34,907 bases of DNA from Ruminococcus sp. (GCA_015066845.1 SVNO01000019.1:1-34907); one strand, 5' to 3'; numbered from the stretch's first letter, positions 7,956 to 14,138 are shown. Translations and numbers: made by a program. Notes: a model not told the origin generated them from the letters alone.

Positions 7956-8069
7956 GCTGCTCCCACCTTTTCAGAACAATGTCCTGCATTGTCCATCTTT
8001 TTATCTGCTGCAATTCCTGCGCAATAGGTTCCTCGTCCATGCGCAGTATTGCCCTAAGTTCTCATTATT

Positions 8070-8099
8070 ATTATACACTATTTAAGGGGGGGAGTGCAA
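8070..8099 (-). promoter_or_regulatory. Vegetative promoter for divIC-yabR at the 3' end of yabQ
   Basis: On the minus strand TTGCAC (8094-8099) is followed after 18 nt by TATAAT (8070-8075). The yabQ stop codon (8082-8084) lies in the spacer. This separates expression of the division gene from that of yabP-yabQ and fits the need for DivIC in growing cells. Confidence 0.6.
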
Positions 8100-8552
8100 G
8101 GGATTTTGCGCATTTTTTTGCTCTCTTTTTGTTTTTTTGGAAGTTCCTACAAATATACAGAGCACTTTTCGACAAAAACTTCTAAAGCCCCATCCCAAAA
8201 TCCGCAAAGGAGCGCGTACAACTGCACAAAATGCCGTACCAATACACAGCACAAGCCTGCCGAGGGTGCATTCATAGAGCACAAAGCCAGTGAGCATCCC
8301 AATGACGTAATACAGCCGGAAATCCCCCTTGGCAAAGGCGGTGGTATAGCCTGTGAGGAGAATGCCCCAGAGTACGGGCGTGAGCATATCCTCCGCTGCA
8401 ACTGCTGCCGGATGGTGGGGGATGAGCCGCCGCAGCAGACGGAATACATCAAACAGCAGACCACAGGGAATCCCCAGCAGGCAGGAACCACCGAACAGTG
8501 CAAGCTGCTGTTCAGGGCTGAGAAAGGTTTCCGGTATGACCTGCGCCATCAT
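8082..8552 (-). CDS. yabQ: Spore cortex biosynthesis protein YabQ
   Basis: YabQ is a multi-pass protein of the forespore outer membrane needed for spore cortex formation. The product of about 156 aa has several hydrophobic segments (near residues 17-32, 50-70 and 78-112) and the family motif CGLLFDVFRLLRR near 26-38, followed by a basic cytoplasmic tail. The start is placed at the ATG at 8552, which overlaps the yabP stop as ATGA; the next codon is also ATG (8549). The open frame continues upstream to 8636, but that part overlaps yabP and lacks a ribosome-binding site. The order yabP-yabQ-divIC-yabR is the conserved Bacillus/Clostridia order. Confidence 0.87.
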   Translation of the reverse strand: MMAQVIPETFLSPEQQLALFGGSCLLGIPCGLLFDVFRLLRRLIPHHPAAVAAEDMLTPVLWGILLTGYTTAFAKGDFRLYYVIGMLTGFVLYECTLGRLVLCIGTAFCAVVRAPLRILGWGFRSFCRKVLCIFVGTSKKTKREQKNAQNPLHSPP

Positions 8553-8818
8553 CGCAGTAATCTCCCAAAGAGATTGAGGGGACTGCGGCGGTCGCGGTCG
8601 CCGTACTGCACTGACCAGATGTCGCCTGTGATGCACATCGCGCCTGTTTCGATGCTCATGGACGTGATGTGCAGGTCTTTGCCGCTGATGGTCAGTTCTC
8701 CCTGTGCGGTAAAGAGAATCATTTCGCGCTCGTCAAAGCTGTCCACATCGGTGACACCGGAAAGTGACAGATTCCGGCGGTTTTCGAGTATTAAGCCATG
8801 GGTTTTCTGTTCCTGCAT
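8549..8818 (-). CDS. yabP: Sporulation protein YabP
   Basis: YabP is a small protein needed for spore formation, related to YqfC. The 89-aa product shows the family pattern: ILENRRNLSLSGVTDVDSFD near the N-terminus, then GELTISGKDLHI and IETG...ITGDIWSVQY. GGAGG lies 8 nt before the ATG at 8818. It is the first gene of the four-gene minus-strand unit; the S4-domain gene (yabO/rqcP) that often precedes it is missing here. No clear sigma-A promoter was found upstream; a sigma-E promoter is expected from Bacillus but could not be placed with confidence. Confidence 0.9.
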   Translation of the reverse strand: MQEQKTHGLILENRRNLSLSGVTDVDSFDEREMILFTAQGELTISGKDLHITSMSIETGAMCITGDIWSVQYGDRDRRSPLNLFGRLLR

Positions 8819-8993
8819 GGTGCTGCCTCCTATGTTGGTGATGGTCTATTCTATGCGGAAACGGGTGGGGGTATGCGTGGAGCATTTACAGCTGTATCGG
8901 TAAACGGCGACAGTACACTTCCCCCAGTATTCTACAAAATCACCCATATTTTTACATCACGAAAAAAATAACATGAAAACGACAAAATTCGCC

Positions 8994-9022
8994 TTGACAG
9001 TATGCATGGAGCATGGTATACT
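8994..9022 (+). promoter_or_regulatory. Strong sigma-A-type promoter for a short RNA
   Basis: A consensus TTGACA (8994-8999) and TATACT (9017-9022) are separated by 17 nt. No start codon with a ribosome-binding site follows before a terminator about 65-100 nt downstream. Confidence 0.75.
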
Positions 9023-9028
9023 ATACAT

Positions 9029-9126
9029 GGGTTCGGGAATTCCCATTCCTGAATACTACTATAAAAGAACTCTACTACACCGTATGCCCTCTCCCTTTCT
9101 TTCGGGGAGAGGGTTTGGTGTTTTTT
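9029..9126 (+). ncRNA. Candidate small RNA of about 100 nt
   Basis: The stretch lies between a consensus promoter and a hairpin terminator. It holds a 9-bp stem (TTCGGGAAT 9032-9040 with ATTCCTGAA 9045-9053, one G-U pair, loop TCCC), then an unpaired A/C/T-rich segment that could be a seed region, then the terminator. No ORF with a ribosome-binding site is present. It could be a trans-acting small RNA, a leader left without its gene, or an unrecognised family. The 5' end is estimated from the -10 box. Confidence 0.5.
9087..9126 (+). terminator. Terminator of the candidate small RNA
   Basis: A 9-bp stem, CCCTCTCCC (9087-9095) with GGGAGAGGG (9105-9113), is followed by TTTGGTG and TTTTTT (9121-9126). 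Confidence 0.7.
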
Positions 9127-9177
9127 CGGGTGCAGCATCCTGTCACAGGCACACCCCACCGCCAAAGAACCGCCGCC

Positions 9178-9206
9178 TTGTTTTTCTCCCACAAATATGC
9201 TATAAT
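9178..9206 (+). promoter_or_regulatory. Sigma-A-type promoter upstream of a structured region
   Basis: TTGTTT (9178-9183) and TATAAT (9201-9206) are 17 nt apart. Transcription would start near 9213 and read through element A2 towards the hairpin at 9541-9579. Confidence 0.65.
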
Positions 9207-9258
9207 GAATAGGACAATCCTGCGCAGTCTCCGAAAAATAGTCCCTCCCCCGTTGGGG

Positions 9259-9408
9259 CAATGTCATCAACTTAAGCGGGGGCAAGGGAGCGATAGCCCC
9301 CAAGCAGGGTTCCAAGGGGCGCAGCCGCCTCCCATAATCCCCCTCCCTTTGGGAGGGGGCAGGGGGTGGGACAATCTTTGCACAACTTTCCTAAAGTTGA
9401 TGACATTG
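9259..9408 (-). mobile_element. Repeat family A, copy 2: 150-bp MITE-like element with 10-bp target duplication
   Basis: The element is in reverse orientation to copy 1. Both ends carry CAATGTCATCAACTT as a perfect 15-bp terminal inverted repeat. The 10-bp direct repeat CCCGTTGGGG flanks it (9249-9258 and 9409-9418). The subterminal AAAGTT/AACTTT hairpin and the C/G-run hairpin are kept, while the middle differs from copy 1, so the copies are of different age or subtype. The target was the loop of a GC-rich hairpin. It sits between promoter 9178-9206 and the following structured region. Confidence 0.87.
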
Positions 9409-9540
9409 CCCGTTGGGGGAGGGGCTGGGTGCCTGAGTCAGGATGCTGCTTGAGAGCGACGGTATGCCGCAATAGGATTTCACTGCGGCTGTGGGGGCAG
9501 TTACAGGGGTGCTAACCTCTGAAAAAGACTTTTTCGACAA

Positions 9541-9579
9541 GCTGAGCGATTGCCATAAGGCAATACCGCAGCATTTTTT
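9541..9579 (+). terminator. Probable terminator upstream of the sigma gene
   Basis: GCTG/CAGC and ATTGCC/GGCAAT form an imperfect stem with an ATAA loop (9541-9572), followed by TTTTTT (9574-9579). Confidence 0.5.
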
Positions 9580-9589
9580 CTAAAAAACT

Positions 9590-9615
9590 TGTAACGAACT
9601 GCCCAAAGTAACGTC
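9590..9615 (+). promoter_or_regulatory. ECF-type promoter, probably autoregulated by the downstream sigma factor
   Basis: TGTAAC (9590-9595) and CGTC (9612-9615, continuing as CGTCTAAC) are 16 nt apart. The AAC-type -35 box with a CGTC -10 box is the known pattern for ECF sigma factors of Firmicutes, and it stands just before an ECF sigma gene, where autoregulation is usual. The start codon follows within about 25 nt of the -10 box. Confidence 0.65.
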
Positions 9616-9640
9616 TAACAAAGTGAAAGGGGGGAAAATG

Positions 9641-10159
9641 ATGGCAAAAATGGATCTGGAAAGCGTTTATGCAGACCACGCGAGGGAGGTTTACCACTTC
9701 CTTCTCAAGCTCTGCGGTGACGCGCATCTGGCAGAGGACCTTTTGCAGGATACTTTTCTGAAAGCCATAGAAAAGAGCGAAAGCTTTGATTATCGCTGTA
9801 AATTGACCTCATGGCTTTGCCAGATTGCCAAGAATACTTACTACGATTACCTCAGAAAACAAAAACGCCATCCGGTTTCCCCTTTACCAGAGGAGGATTT
9901 GCCCGATACGCGTGATTCCTTTGAAGAACGCCTGATGGACGCGGAAATAGCAAGGCTCATCCGCCTGCACGTTCACCAGCTGCCCGAACCGTACAAGGAA
10001 GTGTTTCTGCTGCGTGTGTATGCGGAAATTTCCTACAAGGAAATCGGGCAGATGTTCGGAAAATCGGAGGTATGGGGGCGCGTCACATTCCTGCGCAGCA
10101 AGGATATGGTATTGCAGAGAATGGACGAATCCAAAGAACAGACGGAACGAAAGGAATGA
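9641..10159 (+). CDS. ECF-type RNA polymerase sigma factor
   Basis: This small sigma-70 family factor directs transcription of a stress or envelope regulon. The 172-aa product has region 2 (residues about 8-75, with AEDLLQDTFLKAIEK and LTSWLCQIAKNTYYDYLR) and region 4 (about 110-160, with LPEPYKEVFLLRVYAEISYK and IGQMFGKSE), with no region 1 or 3. The ATG at 9641 is chosen because GGGG then lies 6 nt upstream; ATG 9638 is adjacent, and a GTG at 9623 would overlap the ribosome-binding site. The next gene is the anti-sigma factor, and an ECF-like promoter precedes this gene. The regulon cannot be told from the window; the exact ECF group was not assigned. Confidence 0.92.
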   Translation: MAKMDLESVYADHAREVYHFLLKLCGDAHLAEDLLQDTFLKAIEKSESFDYRCKLTSWLCQIAKNTYYDYLRKQKRHPVSPLPEEDLPDTRDSFEERLMDAEIARLIRLHVHQLPEPYKEVFLLRVYAEISYKEIGQMFGKSEVWGRVTFLRSKDMVLQRMDESKEQTERKE

Positions 10160-10164
10160 TATTG

Positions 10165-11343
10165 ATGAAATGTGAAATTGCCAAGGATTTGCTGGCATTG
10201 TATGCCGATGGGCTGTGCAGTGAGGAAACTGTACGGGAGCTTGAAGCGCATCTTGCCGAATGCAGCACATGTGAGAATCGTCTTGCGCATTACCGCACGA
10301 ATCTCTCAACGCAACAGAATACGGAGGAGGACGCTGCCATCCGTCCGATGAAAAAAGTCCGCAGAAAACTGCTTCGCCACAAATGGCAGATCGTCCTGAC
10401 AAGTACCATTCTTGCACTTTTGCTCGGCTGTGTGGGCGTACTGACTGTCGGGGAAATCAGGGGGAGCGTTGTGAGCTTTTCCACTTGCAGTGACATCATC
10501 CGCCTTAATCACGTCACCAAGCAGATGGCAAAGGGAAATACACAGGCTCTCATGGACGCACTTGCCTTCCGTTGGGAGGATGTGTATGCGATAAAAACGA
10601 CGGATTTGACGGATTTCAGCGAGTACAAGAACTATCTCCAGCAGCAGATGGACAAAGCCTATCTGCATTATTTTGACGGAAAGCGTGTGAATGTGAAATT
10701 CGGCGGTGTGGAGAATACCTACACTTCAACCTATGCCGACATCAACCGCAGCCCCGTTTCCATTACGGATAACAAAATGTACACCTACCATTTCTACGAG
10801 GGGGATACGCTGCTGACGACGATATATTTTTACAGCCGGAACGGAAAATACTTCGTGCAGCAGTTCTCGGAGGGAAATGAACTTTGCCATGGTGATTATT
10901 CTTTCGGGACAAATGTACTGCCGATGGACAATCTGGTAATGGAAATTGTCCGGTATGCAACCGAGGAGAGGTATGAGAATTTCGCAGAAACGGGGGAAAT
11001 CAAGGACAGCACACCGCTGAGAATGCTGTACCGTCAGTCGGAAATGGAAGGCTTGAATCCGGAGCTTCGTGATAAGGTCAAGCAGCTCAATGAAAAGGGC
11101 TTTGGGGTGAAGGATTTCTTGTACGGTGTGGAGAATTTTGACACAGAAAAAAGCCGCTGGATTTACAAGGTCTGGTTTGTGATCGAAAATCCGGAAACGG
11201 GTGCAAGCTGTATGATGGAGCAGGAATTTATGTATTATGACTGTCATTTTTACGCCGACGAGGATGCACCTGCGGTCATTCTTACCGAGTCGGGTGACAT
11301 ACCGGAGGACATCAGGGAAAGCGTACTGCAGCTCTTTTTCTGA
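10165..11343 (+). CDS. Anti-sigma factor with N-terminal zinc finger and one transmembrane segment
   Basis: The 392-aa product begins with a zf-HC2-type domain: CEIAKDLLALYADGLCSEE near residues 3-21, then HLAECSTC, the HxxxCxxC zinc motif that binds the cognate ECF sigma factor. A basic stretch and a single membrane helix (about 71-93) follow, then an extracellular domain of about 300 aa that I do not recognise and that may sense the signal. The ATG at 10165 is 5 nt after the sigma stop and has AAAGGA 9 nt upstream; an ATG at 10156 overlaps the sigma end. Release of the sigma factor may need proteolysis or zinc-site change, but the sequence does not show which. Confidence 0.87.
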   Translation: MKCEIAKDLLALYADGLCSEETVRELEAHLAECSTCENRLAHYRTNLSTQQNTEEDAAIRPMKKVRRKLLRHKWQIVLTSTILALLLGCVGVLTVGEIRGSVVSFSTCSDIIRLNHVTKQMAKGNTQALMDALAFRWEDVYAIKTTDLTDFSEYKNYLQQQMDKAYLHYFDGKRVNVKFGGVENTYTSTYADINRSPVSITDNKMYTYHFYEGDTLLTTIYFYSRNGKYFVQQFSEGNELCHGDYSFGTNVLPMDNLVMEIVRYATEERYENFAETGEIKDSTPLRMLYRQSEMEGLNPELRDKVKQLNEKGFGVKDFLYGVENFDTEKSRWIYKVWFVIENPETGASCMMEQEFMYYDCHFYADEDAPAVILTESGDIPEDIRESVLQLFF

Positions 11344-11356
11344 TGCATGAAAAAAA

Positions 11357-11378
11357 CCACGCAGAATGCGTGGTTTTT
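11357..11378 (+). terminator. Terminator of the sigma/anti-sigma operon
   Basis: CCACGCA (11357-11363) pairs with TGCGTGG (11367-11373), with an A-run before it and TTTTT after it. It starts 14 nt after the anti-sigma stop codon. Confidence 0.85.
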
Positions 11379-11402
11379 CTCATATTTTCCAGTTTTCAAC
11401 AC

Positions 11403-11462
11403 CATCAATAGCCATGACGCTCTGCTTGCAAGCGTCATGCGATAAACCGCACCGTTCCGCGA
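11403..11462 (+). repeat. Repeat family C, partial copy
   Basis: About 60 bp match the left part of the repeats at 19546 and 19744: CAATAGCxATGACGC, a stem ATGACGCT/AGCGTCAT, then ACCGCACC and a CCGCG end. The GC-rich right half present at 19.6-19.9 kb is missing here. It lies between two terminators. Confidence 0.6.
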
Positions 11463-11468
11463 AAAAGA

Positions 11469-11494
11469 AAAGCTTCTCTAAAAAGAGAAGCTTT
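11469..11494 (-). terminator. Terminator of tRNA-Pro
   Basis: AAAGCTTCTCT (11469-11479) pairs perfectly with AGAGAAGCTTT (11484-11494); on the minus strand TCTTTTTC follows. It lies about 30 nt after the tRNA 3' end. Confidence 0.8.
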
Positions 11495-11525
11495 CATACG
11501 CGTCTGCCCTGTGCGGGCACGCACC

Positions 11526-11602
11526 TGGTCGAGGTGACAGGATTTGAACCTGCGGCCCCTACGTCCCGAACGTAGTGCTCTACCAAACTGAGCCACACCT
11601 CG
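11526..11602 (-). tRNA. tRNA-Pro (anticodon CGG), CCA encoded
   Basis: A 77-nt cloverleaf is visible on the minus strand: acceptor CGAGGTG/CACCTCG, D arm GCTC/GAGC, anticodon stem CTACG/CGTAG around loop TTCGGGA giving anticodon CGG, T arm GCAGG/CCTGT with loop TTCAAAT, discriminator A and an encoded CCA. It reads CCG proline codons. It has its own promoter and terminator. Confidence 0.95.
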
Positions 11603-11615
11603 AACGACCTTATAT

Positions 11616-11644
11616 ATTATATCACATTTCATTTCCTTTGTAAA
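11616..11644 (-). promoter_or_regulatory. Promoter of tRNA-Pro
   Basis: On the minus strand TTTACA (11639-11644) and TATAAT (11616-11621) are 17 nt apart, 13 nt before the tRNA 5' end. Confidence 0.8.
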
Positions 11645-11688
11645 GAGGAAAAATAAATAAATTTTGATAAATATTTTTTGCTTTTTTG

Positions 11689-11717
11689 TTGACTTTACCG
11701 CAAATTCATGTTATAAT
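11689..11717 (+). promoter_or_regulatory. Promoter of citrate synthase
   Basis: TTGACT (11689-11694) and TATAAT (11712-11717) are separated by 17 nt. The start codon is about 180 nt downstream, so the transcript has a long leader. The leader contains two small hairpins (ATCCTG/CAGGAT near 11728-11747 and GGTAC-TTC-GGTAC near 11810-11822) and no recognised riboswitch. Confidence 0.8.
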
Positions 11718-11905
11718 ATAGTGTGTATCCTGCATTCTGTTACAGGATTTTTCATTTACATGATGCACTTCTGCGTTTTAGTGTACTGCTGTTTCCGGAA
11801 TGCAGGCGCGGTACTTCGGTACTGCCCTTACCTGTTGATTTCCACCATGGAATGAACAAAAGCTCTGATACATTGGTATCTCACAAACAAGAAAGGACTT
11901 ATGAT

Positions 11906-13273
11906 ATGGCTCGTTATGACTACGCCTCTGCCGGCTGCCCCCTGATTGATGACCTGGCAAACCGCTGCTGTGCAGAATTCCCCATCGACCCGTCACTGTA
12001 TACAAAATTTGACGTAAAACGCGGTCTGCGCGACCTCAATGGTAAGGGTGTGCTTGCCGGTCTGACACACATCGGCAATGTAGTTGCCTCTAAAACTGTG
12101 AACGGTGAAAGTGTTCCCTGTGAGGGAAAGCTCTACTACCGCGGCTATGATGTCGAGGACCTCGTGGCAGGTTTTGTCAAGGATGACCGCCTCGGTTTTG
12201 AAGAAACCACCTATCTGCTGCTGTTCGGCAAGCTCCCGACTCCGGCACAGCTTGCGGAATTTTCCAAGCTCATGGCAGAGCTGCGGTTTCTGCCGGCAGT
12301 GTTCACGCGCGATGTAATTATGAAAGCACCGAGCGACAACATGATGAACACGCTTGCAAAATGCGTTCTGACGCTGTATTCCTACGATAACAAGGCAAAT
12401 GACATCAGCATTCCCAACGTGCTGCGCCAGAGCCTTTCCCTGATCAGCCTGTTCCCGTTGATTTCCGTCTATGGCTATCAGGCATACAATTTCAAGGCAG
12501 GGGAGGATTTGGTACTCCACCAGCCCAATCCCAATCTTTCGCTTGCGGAGAATATTCTGCACATGCTGCGGCCGGACAGCAAATTCACACCGCTGGAAGC
12601 AAAGCTGCTTGACTTGGCATTGGTACTTCATGCAGAGCATGGCGGCGGCAACAACTCCACATTTACAGTGCATGTGGTATCTTCTTCCGGCACGGATACA
12701 TATTCTGCGATCGCGGCTGCACTTGGTTCACTGAAAGGCCCGAAGCATGGCGGTGCGAACATCAAGGTCGTACAGATGTTTGATGATTTGATGGCGAATA
12801 TCAAGGACTGGGAGGATGAAGAAGAGCTGAAGTGCTATCTGCGCAAGCTGCTGCACAAGGAAGCATTTGACCATGCCGGACTGATTTACGGTATGGGACA
12901 TGCGGTATATTCGATTTCCGACCCGCGCGCGAAAGTATTCAAGGGCTTTGTACAGAAGCTTTCCGTAGAAAAGGGCAGAGAAAAGGAATTTGCATTGTAT
13001 GACCGTGTAGAACGTCTGGCAGCGCAGGTAATTGGCGAAGAACGGCGCATTTACAAGGGCGTTTGTGCAAATGTAGATTTCTACAGCGGTTTTGTATACA
13101 GAATGCTTGGTTTGCCGTCCGAGCTGTACACGCCGATTTTTGCAATTGCGAGAATTGCAGGCTGGTCGGCGCACCGCATTGAGGAACTGATCAACTCGAA
13201 CAAGATTATTCGTCCGGCGTATAAGGCGATTGATGAGGAGAGAGTATATCAGGCACTTTCTGAGCGAAACTGA
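11906..13273 (+). CDS. gltA: Citrate synthase
   Basis: This enzyme condenses acetyl-CoA and oxaloacetate to citrate, the entry of the oxidative branch to 2-oxoglutarate and glutamate. The 455-aa product carries the catalytic triad expected by alignment to the E. coli enzyme: His281 in GPKHGGAN, His332 in GMGHAVY and Asp391 in NVDFYSG; LHAEHGGGNN (241-250) and SDPRA (338-342) are also typical. The ATG at 11906 has GAAAGGA 8 nt upstream; the open frame reaches further upstream to near the promoter without a ribosome-binding site. In clostridia a Re-type enzyme is often used instead; this is the Si/GltA fold. It is a single-gene unit with its own promoter and terminator. Confidence 0.95.
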   Translation: MARYDYASAGCPLIDDLANRCCAEFPIDPSLYTKFDVKRGLRDLNGKGVLAGLTHIGNVVASKTVNGESVPCEGKLYYRGYDVEDLVAGFVKDDRLGFEETTYLLLFGKLPTPAQLAEFSKLMAELRFLPAVFTRDVIMKAPSDNMMNTLAKCVLTLYSYDNKANDISIPNVLRQSLSLISLFPLISVYGYQAYNFKAGEDLVLHQPNPNLSLAENILHMLRPDSKFTPLEAKLLDLALVLHAEHGGGNNSTFTVHVVSSSGTDTYSAIAAALGSLKGPKHGGANIKVVQMFDDLMANIKDWEDEEELKCYLRKLLHKEAFDHAGLIYGMGHAVYSISDPRAKVFKGFVQKLSVEKGREKEFALYDRVERLAAQVIGEERRIYKGVCANVDFYSGFVYRMLGLPSELYTPIFAIARIAGWSAHRIEELINSNKIIRPAYKAIDEERVYQALSERN

Positions 13274-13301
13274 ATTGATTGGGGGAACGTTGTTCCCCTT
13301 T

Positions 13302-13327
13302 GCCCCCTTTGCTAAGGGGGCTTTTTT
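13302..13327 (+). terminator. Terminator of citrate synthase
   Basis: GCCCCC (13302-13307) pairs with GGGGGC (13316-13321), followed by TTTTTT. A second hairpin, GGGGAAC/GTTCCCC, lies just before it (13282-13299). Confidence 0.85.
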
Positions 13328-13370
13328 GTGGAGTGCCTGTTTTGATTTGGAAAAATCCCCCCTCCAGCAC

Positions 13371-13391
13371 CCAAAAATTTACCAAAAATTT
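13371..13391 (+). promoter_or_regulatory. Direct repeats upstream of agrD, candidate regulator site
   Basis: CCAAAAATTT occurs twice (13371-13380 and 13382-13391) with an 11-bp period, 30 bp before the agrD -35 box. The position suits an activator such as the LytTR regulator encoded downstream. The period differs from the roughly 21-bp period known for S. aureus AgrA sites, so the link is tentative. Confidence 0.3.
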
Positions 13392-13420
13392 CCACGATTT
13401 ATGTCGTTCGTGCCAATTGC

Positions 13421-13449
13421 TTGACATTTGAATTTAAATATGATAGAGT
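13421..13449 (+). promoter_or_regulatory. Promoter of agrD
   Basis: A consensus TTGACA (13421-13426) and a weaker TAGAGT (13444-13449) are 17 nt apart. The weak -10 box would leave room for activation. Confidence 0.65.
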
Positions 13450-13541
13450 AGAAGTAGGGACTGCGGAAAATTCTGGAAAGAAAGCGCAGACCTGTGCAGA
13501 AAGGGGCATTGAACATGCCTGCAAACGAGGAGGTGAACTAC

Positions 13542-13667
13542 ATGAACAAGATTGCAAAGGCACTGGCAAACCTGACACGCAAAATCGCAGTGTCTGCTAA
13601 TGGTGCAGCATCCACAATGGGCACATATCAGCCCAAGGAGCCGAAAATGCTCAAGAATGAAAAGTAA
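13542..13667 (+). CDS. agrD: AgrD-like cyclic lactone autoinducer pro-peptide
   Basis: This 41-aa precursor has the three parts of AgrD: an amphipathic basic helix (residues 1-17), a short core, and a charged tail YQPKEPK from Tyr29 that matches the conserved tail of clostridial AgrD (for example HQPEEPK in C. perfringens, from memory). Aligned on that tail, the five-residue ring is Ser24-Thr-Met-Gly-Thr28. The usual Cys is Ser, so a lactone is predicted instead of a thiolactone, as in the Staphylococcus intermedius signal. There is no Cys in the whole peptide. AGGAGG lies 6-7 nt before the ATG at 13542; an in-frame ATG at 13515 would add nine residues. AgrB at 16204 is the expected processing enzyme. 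It is encoded apart, with its own promoter and terminator. Confidence 0.82.
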   Translation: MNKIAKALANLTRKIAVSANGAASTMGTYQPKEPKMLKNEK

Positions 13668-13800
13668 GGATTGTTTGGGGAGAATTTGCGGGTAGGACGT
13701 ACAATTTGCACAATCATCCACCAAACACGGACACGACCGACTCATTGACGAATATCCGTCAAAAACTTTCAAAACGATATTTGAATAATACTGATTACTG

Positions 13801-13847
13801 AGCCAGCACCCTCTTGAAACGGAATAAGAGGGGGCTGGCTGCTTTTT
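13801..13847 (+). terminator. Terminator of agrD
   Basis: AGCCAGC plus CCCTCTT (13801-13815) pair with AAGAGGG plus GCTGGCT (13826-13840) with one A/G mismatch, followed by TTTTT (13843-13847). It isolates agrD from the following genes. Confidence 0.85.
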
Positions 13848-13917
13848 AGGGCATGGAAAGCCGGAATTCCGGAGAAAAGGGGCAGCGTGGAATCCGCGCA
13901 GAATTGCGGTTCTCCCC

Positions 13918-13946
13918 TTGATTTCCCCCGAAAAACATGCTATAAT
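13918..13946 (+). promoter_or_regulatory. Promoter of the response regulator-kinase-agrB operon
   Basis: TTGATT (13918-13923) and TATAAT (13941-13946) are 17 nt apart, 30 nt before the 53-aa ORF. Confidence 0.75.
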
Positions 13947-13976
13947 ATACATAAGTACGCAGAAAGGAGCATACAA

Positions 13977-14138
13977 ATGGGAATCTATCTCAATCCCGAC
14001 AACGCGGCATTCACAAAAGCAGTATGTGCAATGCCTGAAGGATCATACGGGGGTGGGGGTAAGCTGCGGCAGGAACGCGGAAAAAACAGCATACAAGCGC
14101 GATGGAATGCGTGGAAAAATGATGGGTGCAGCATATGA
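13977..14138 (+). CDS. 53-aa ORF, possible remnant of a PF09820 AAA-ATPase-like gene
   Basis: The ORF starts MGIYLNPDNAAFTKAV, which resembles the N-terminus of the AAA-ATPase-like family PF09820, common in gut Clostridia; that family continues with a Y.DKT/S motif after about 20 residues, which is missing here. The rest, Gly- and Arg-rich, matches nothing I know. AAAGGAG lies 8 nt upstream and a good promoter precedes it. Its TGA overlaps the next start as ATGA, so translating it may carry ribosomes to the regulator gene, which lacks a strong site of its own. It could be a decayed gene kept as a leader cistron, or a real small protein. Confidence 0.5.
   Translation: MGIYLNPDNAAFTKAVCAMPEGSYGGGGKLRQERGKNSIQARWNAWKNDGCSI

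Larger units (their letters stand above)
9213..9579 (+). ncRNA. Candidate structured RNA (or sigma-gene leader) split by element A2
   Basis: Without element A2 and one target copy this stretch is about 207 nt. It runs from a promoter to a hairpin followed by six T and has no ORF. Visible helices are CCCTCCCC/GGGGAGGG (with A2 inserted at its loop), GCCGCA/TGCGGC near 9459-9486, CAGGGG/CCTCTG near 9504-9521 and a short AAAAAG/CTTTTT hairpin. The size would suit a 6S-like or other housekeeping RNA, but I do not recognise a conserved core of RNase P, tmRNA, SRP RNA or a known riboswitch. It may instead be an attenuator leader of the sigma gene that starts about 60 nt later. Confidence 0.4.

Noticed and set aside
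8819-8993. Sigma-E promoter of yabP
   Set aside because: CATAC-like boxes occur on the minus strand, but the spacing and the rest of the consensus did not fit well enough to report.
11760-11855. Cys-rich 31-aa upstream ORF in the citrate synthase leader
   Set aside because: No ribosome-binding site precedes it and its sequence has no leader-peptide pattern such as a run of regulatory codons.
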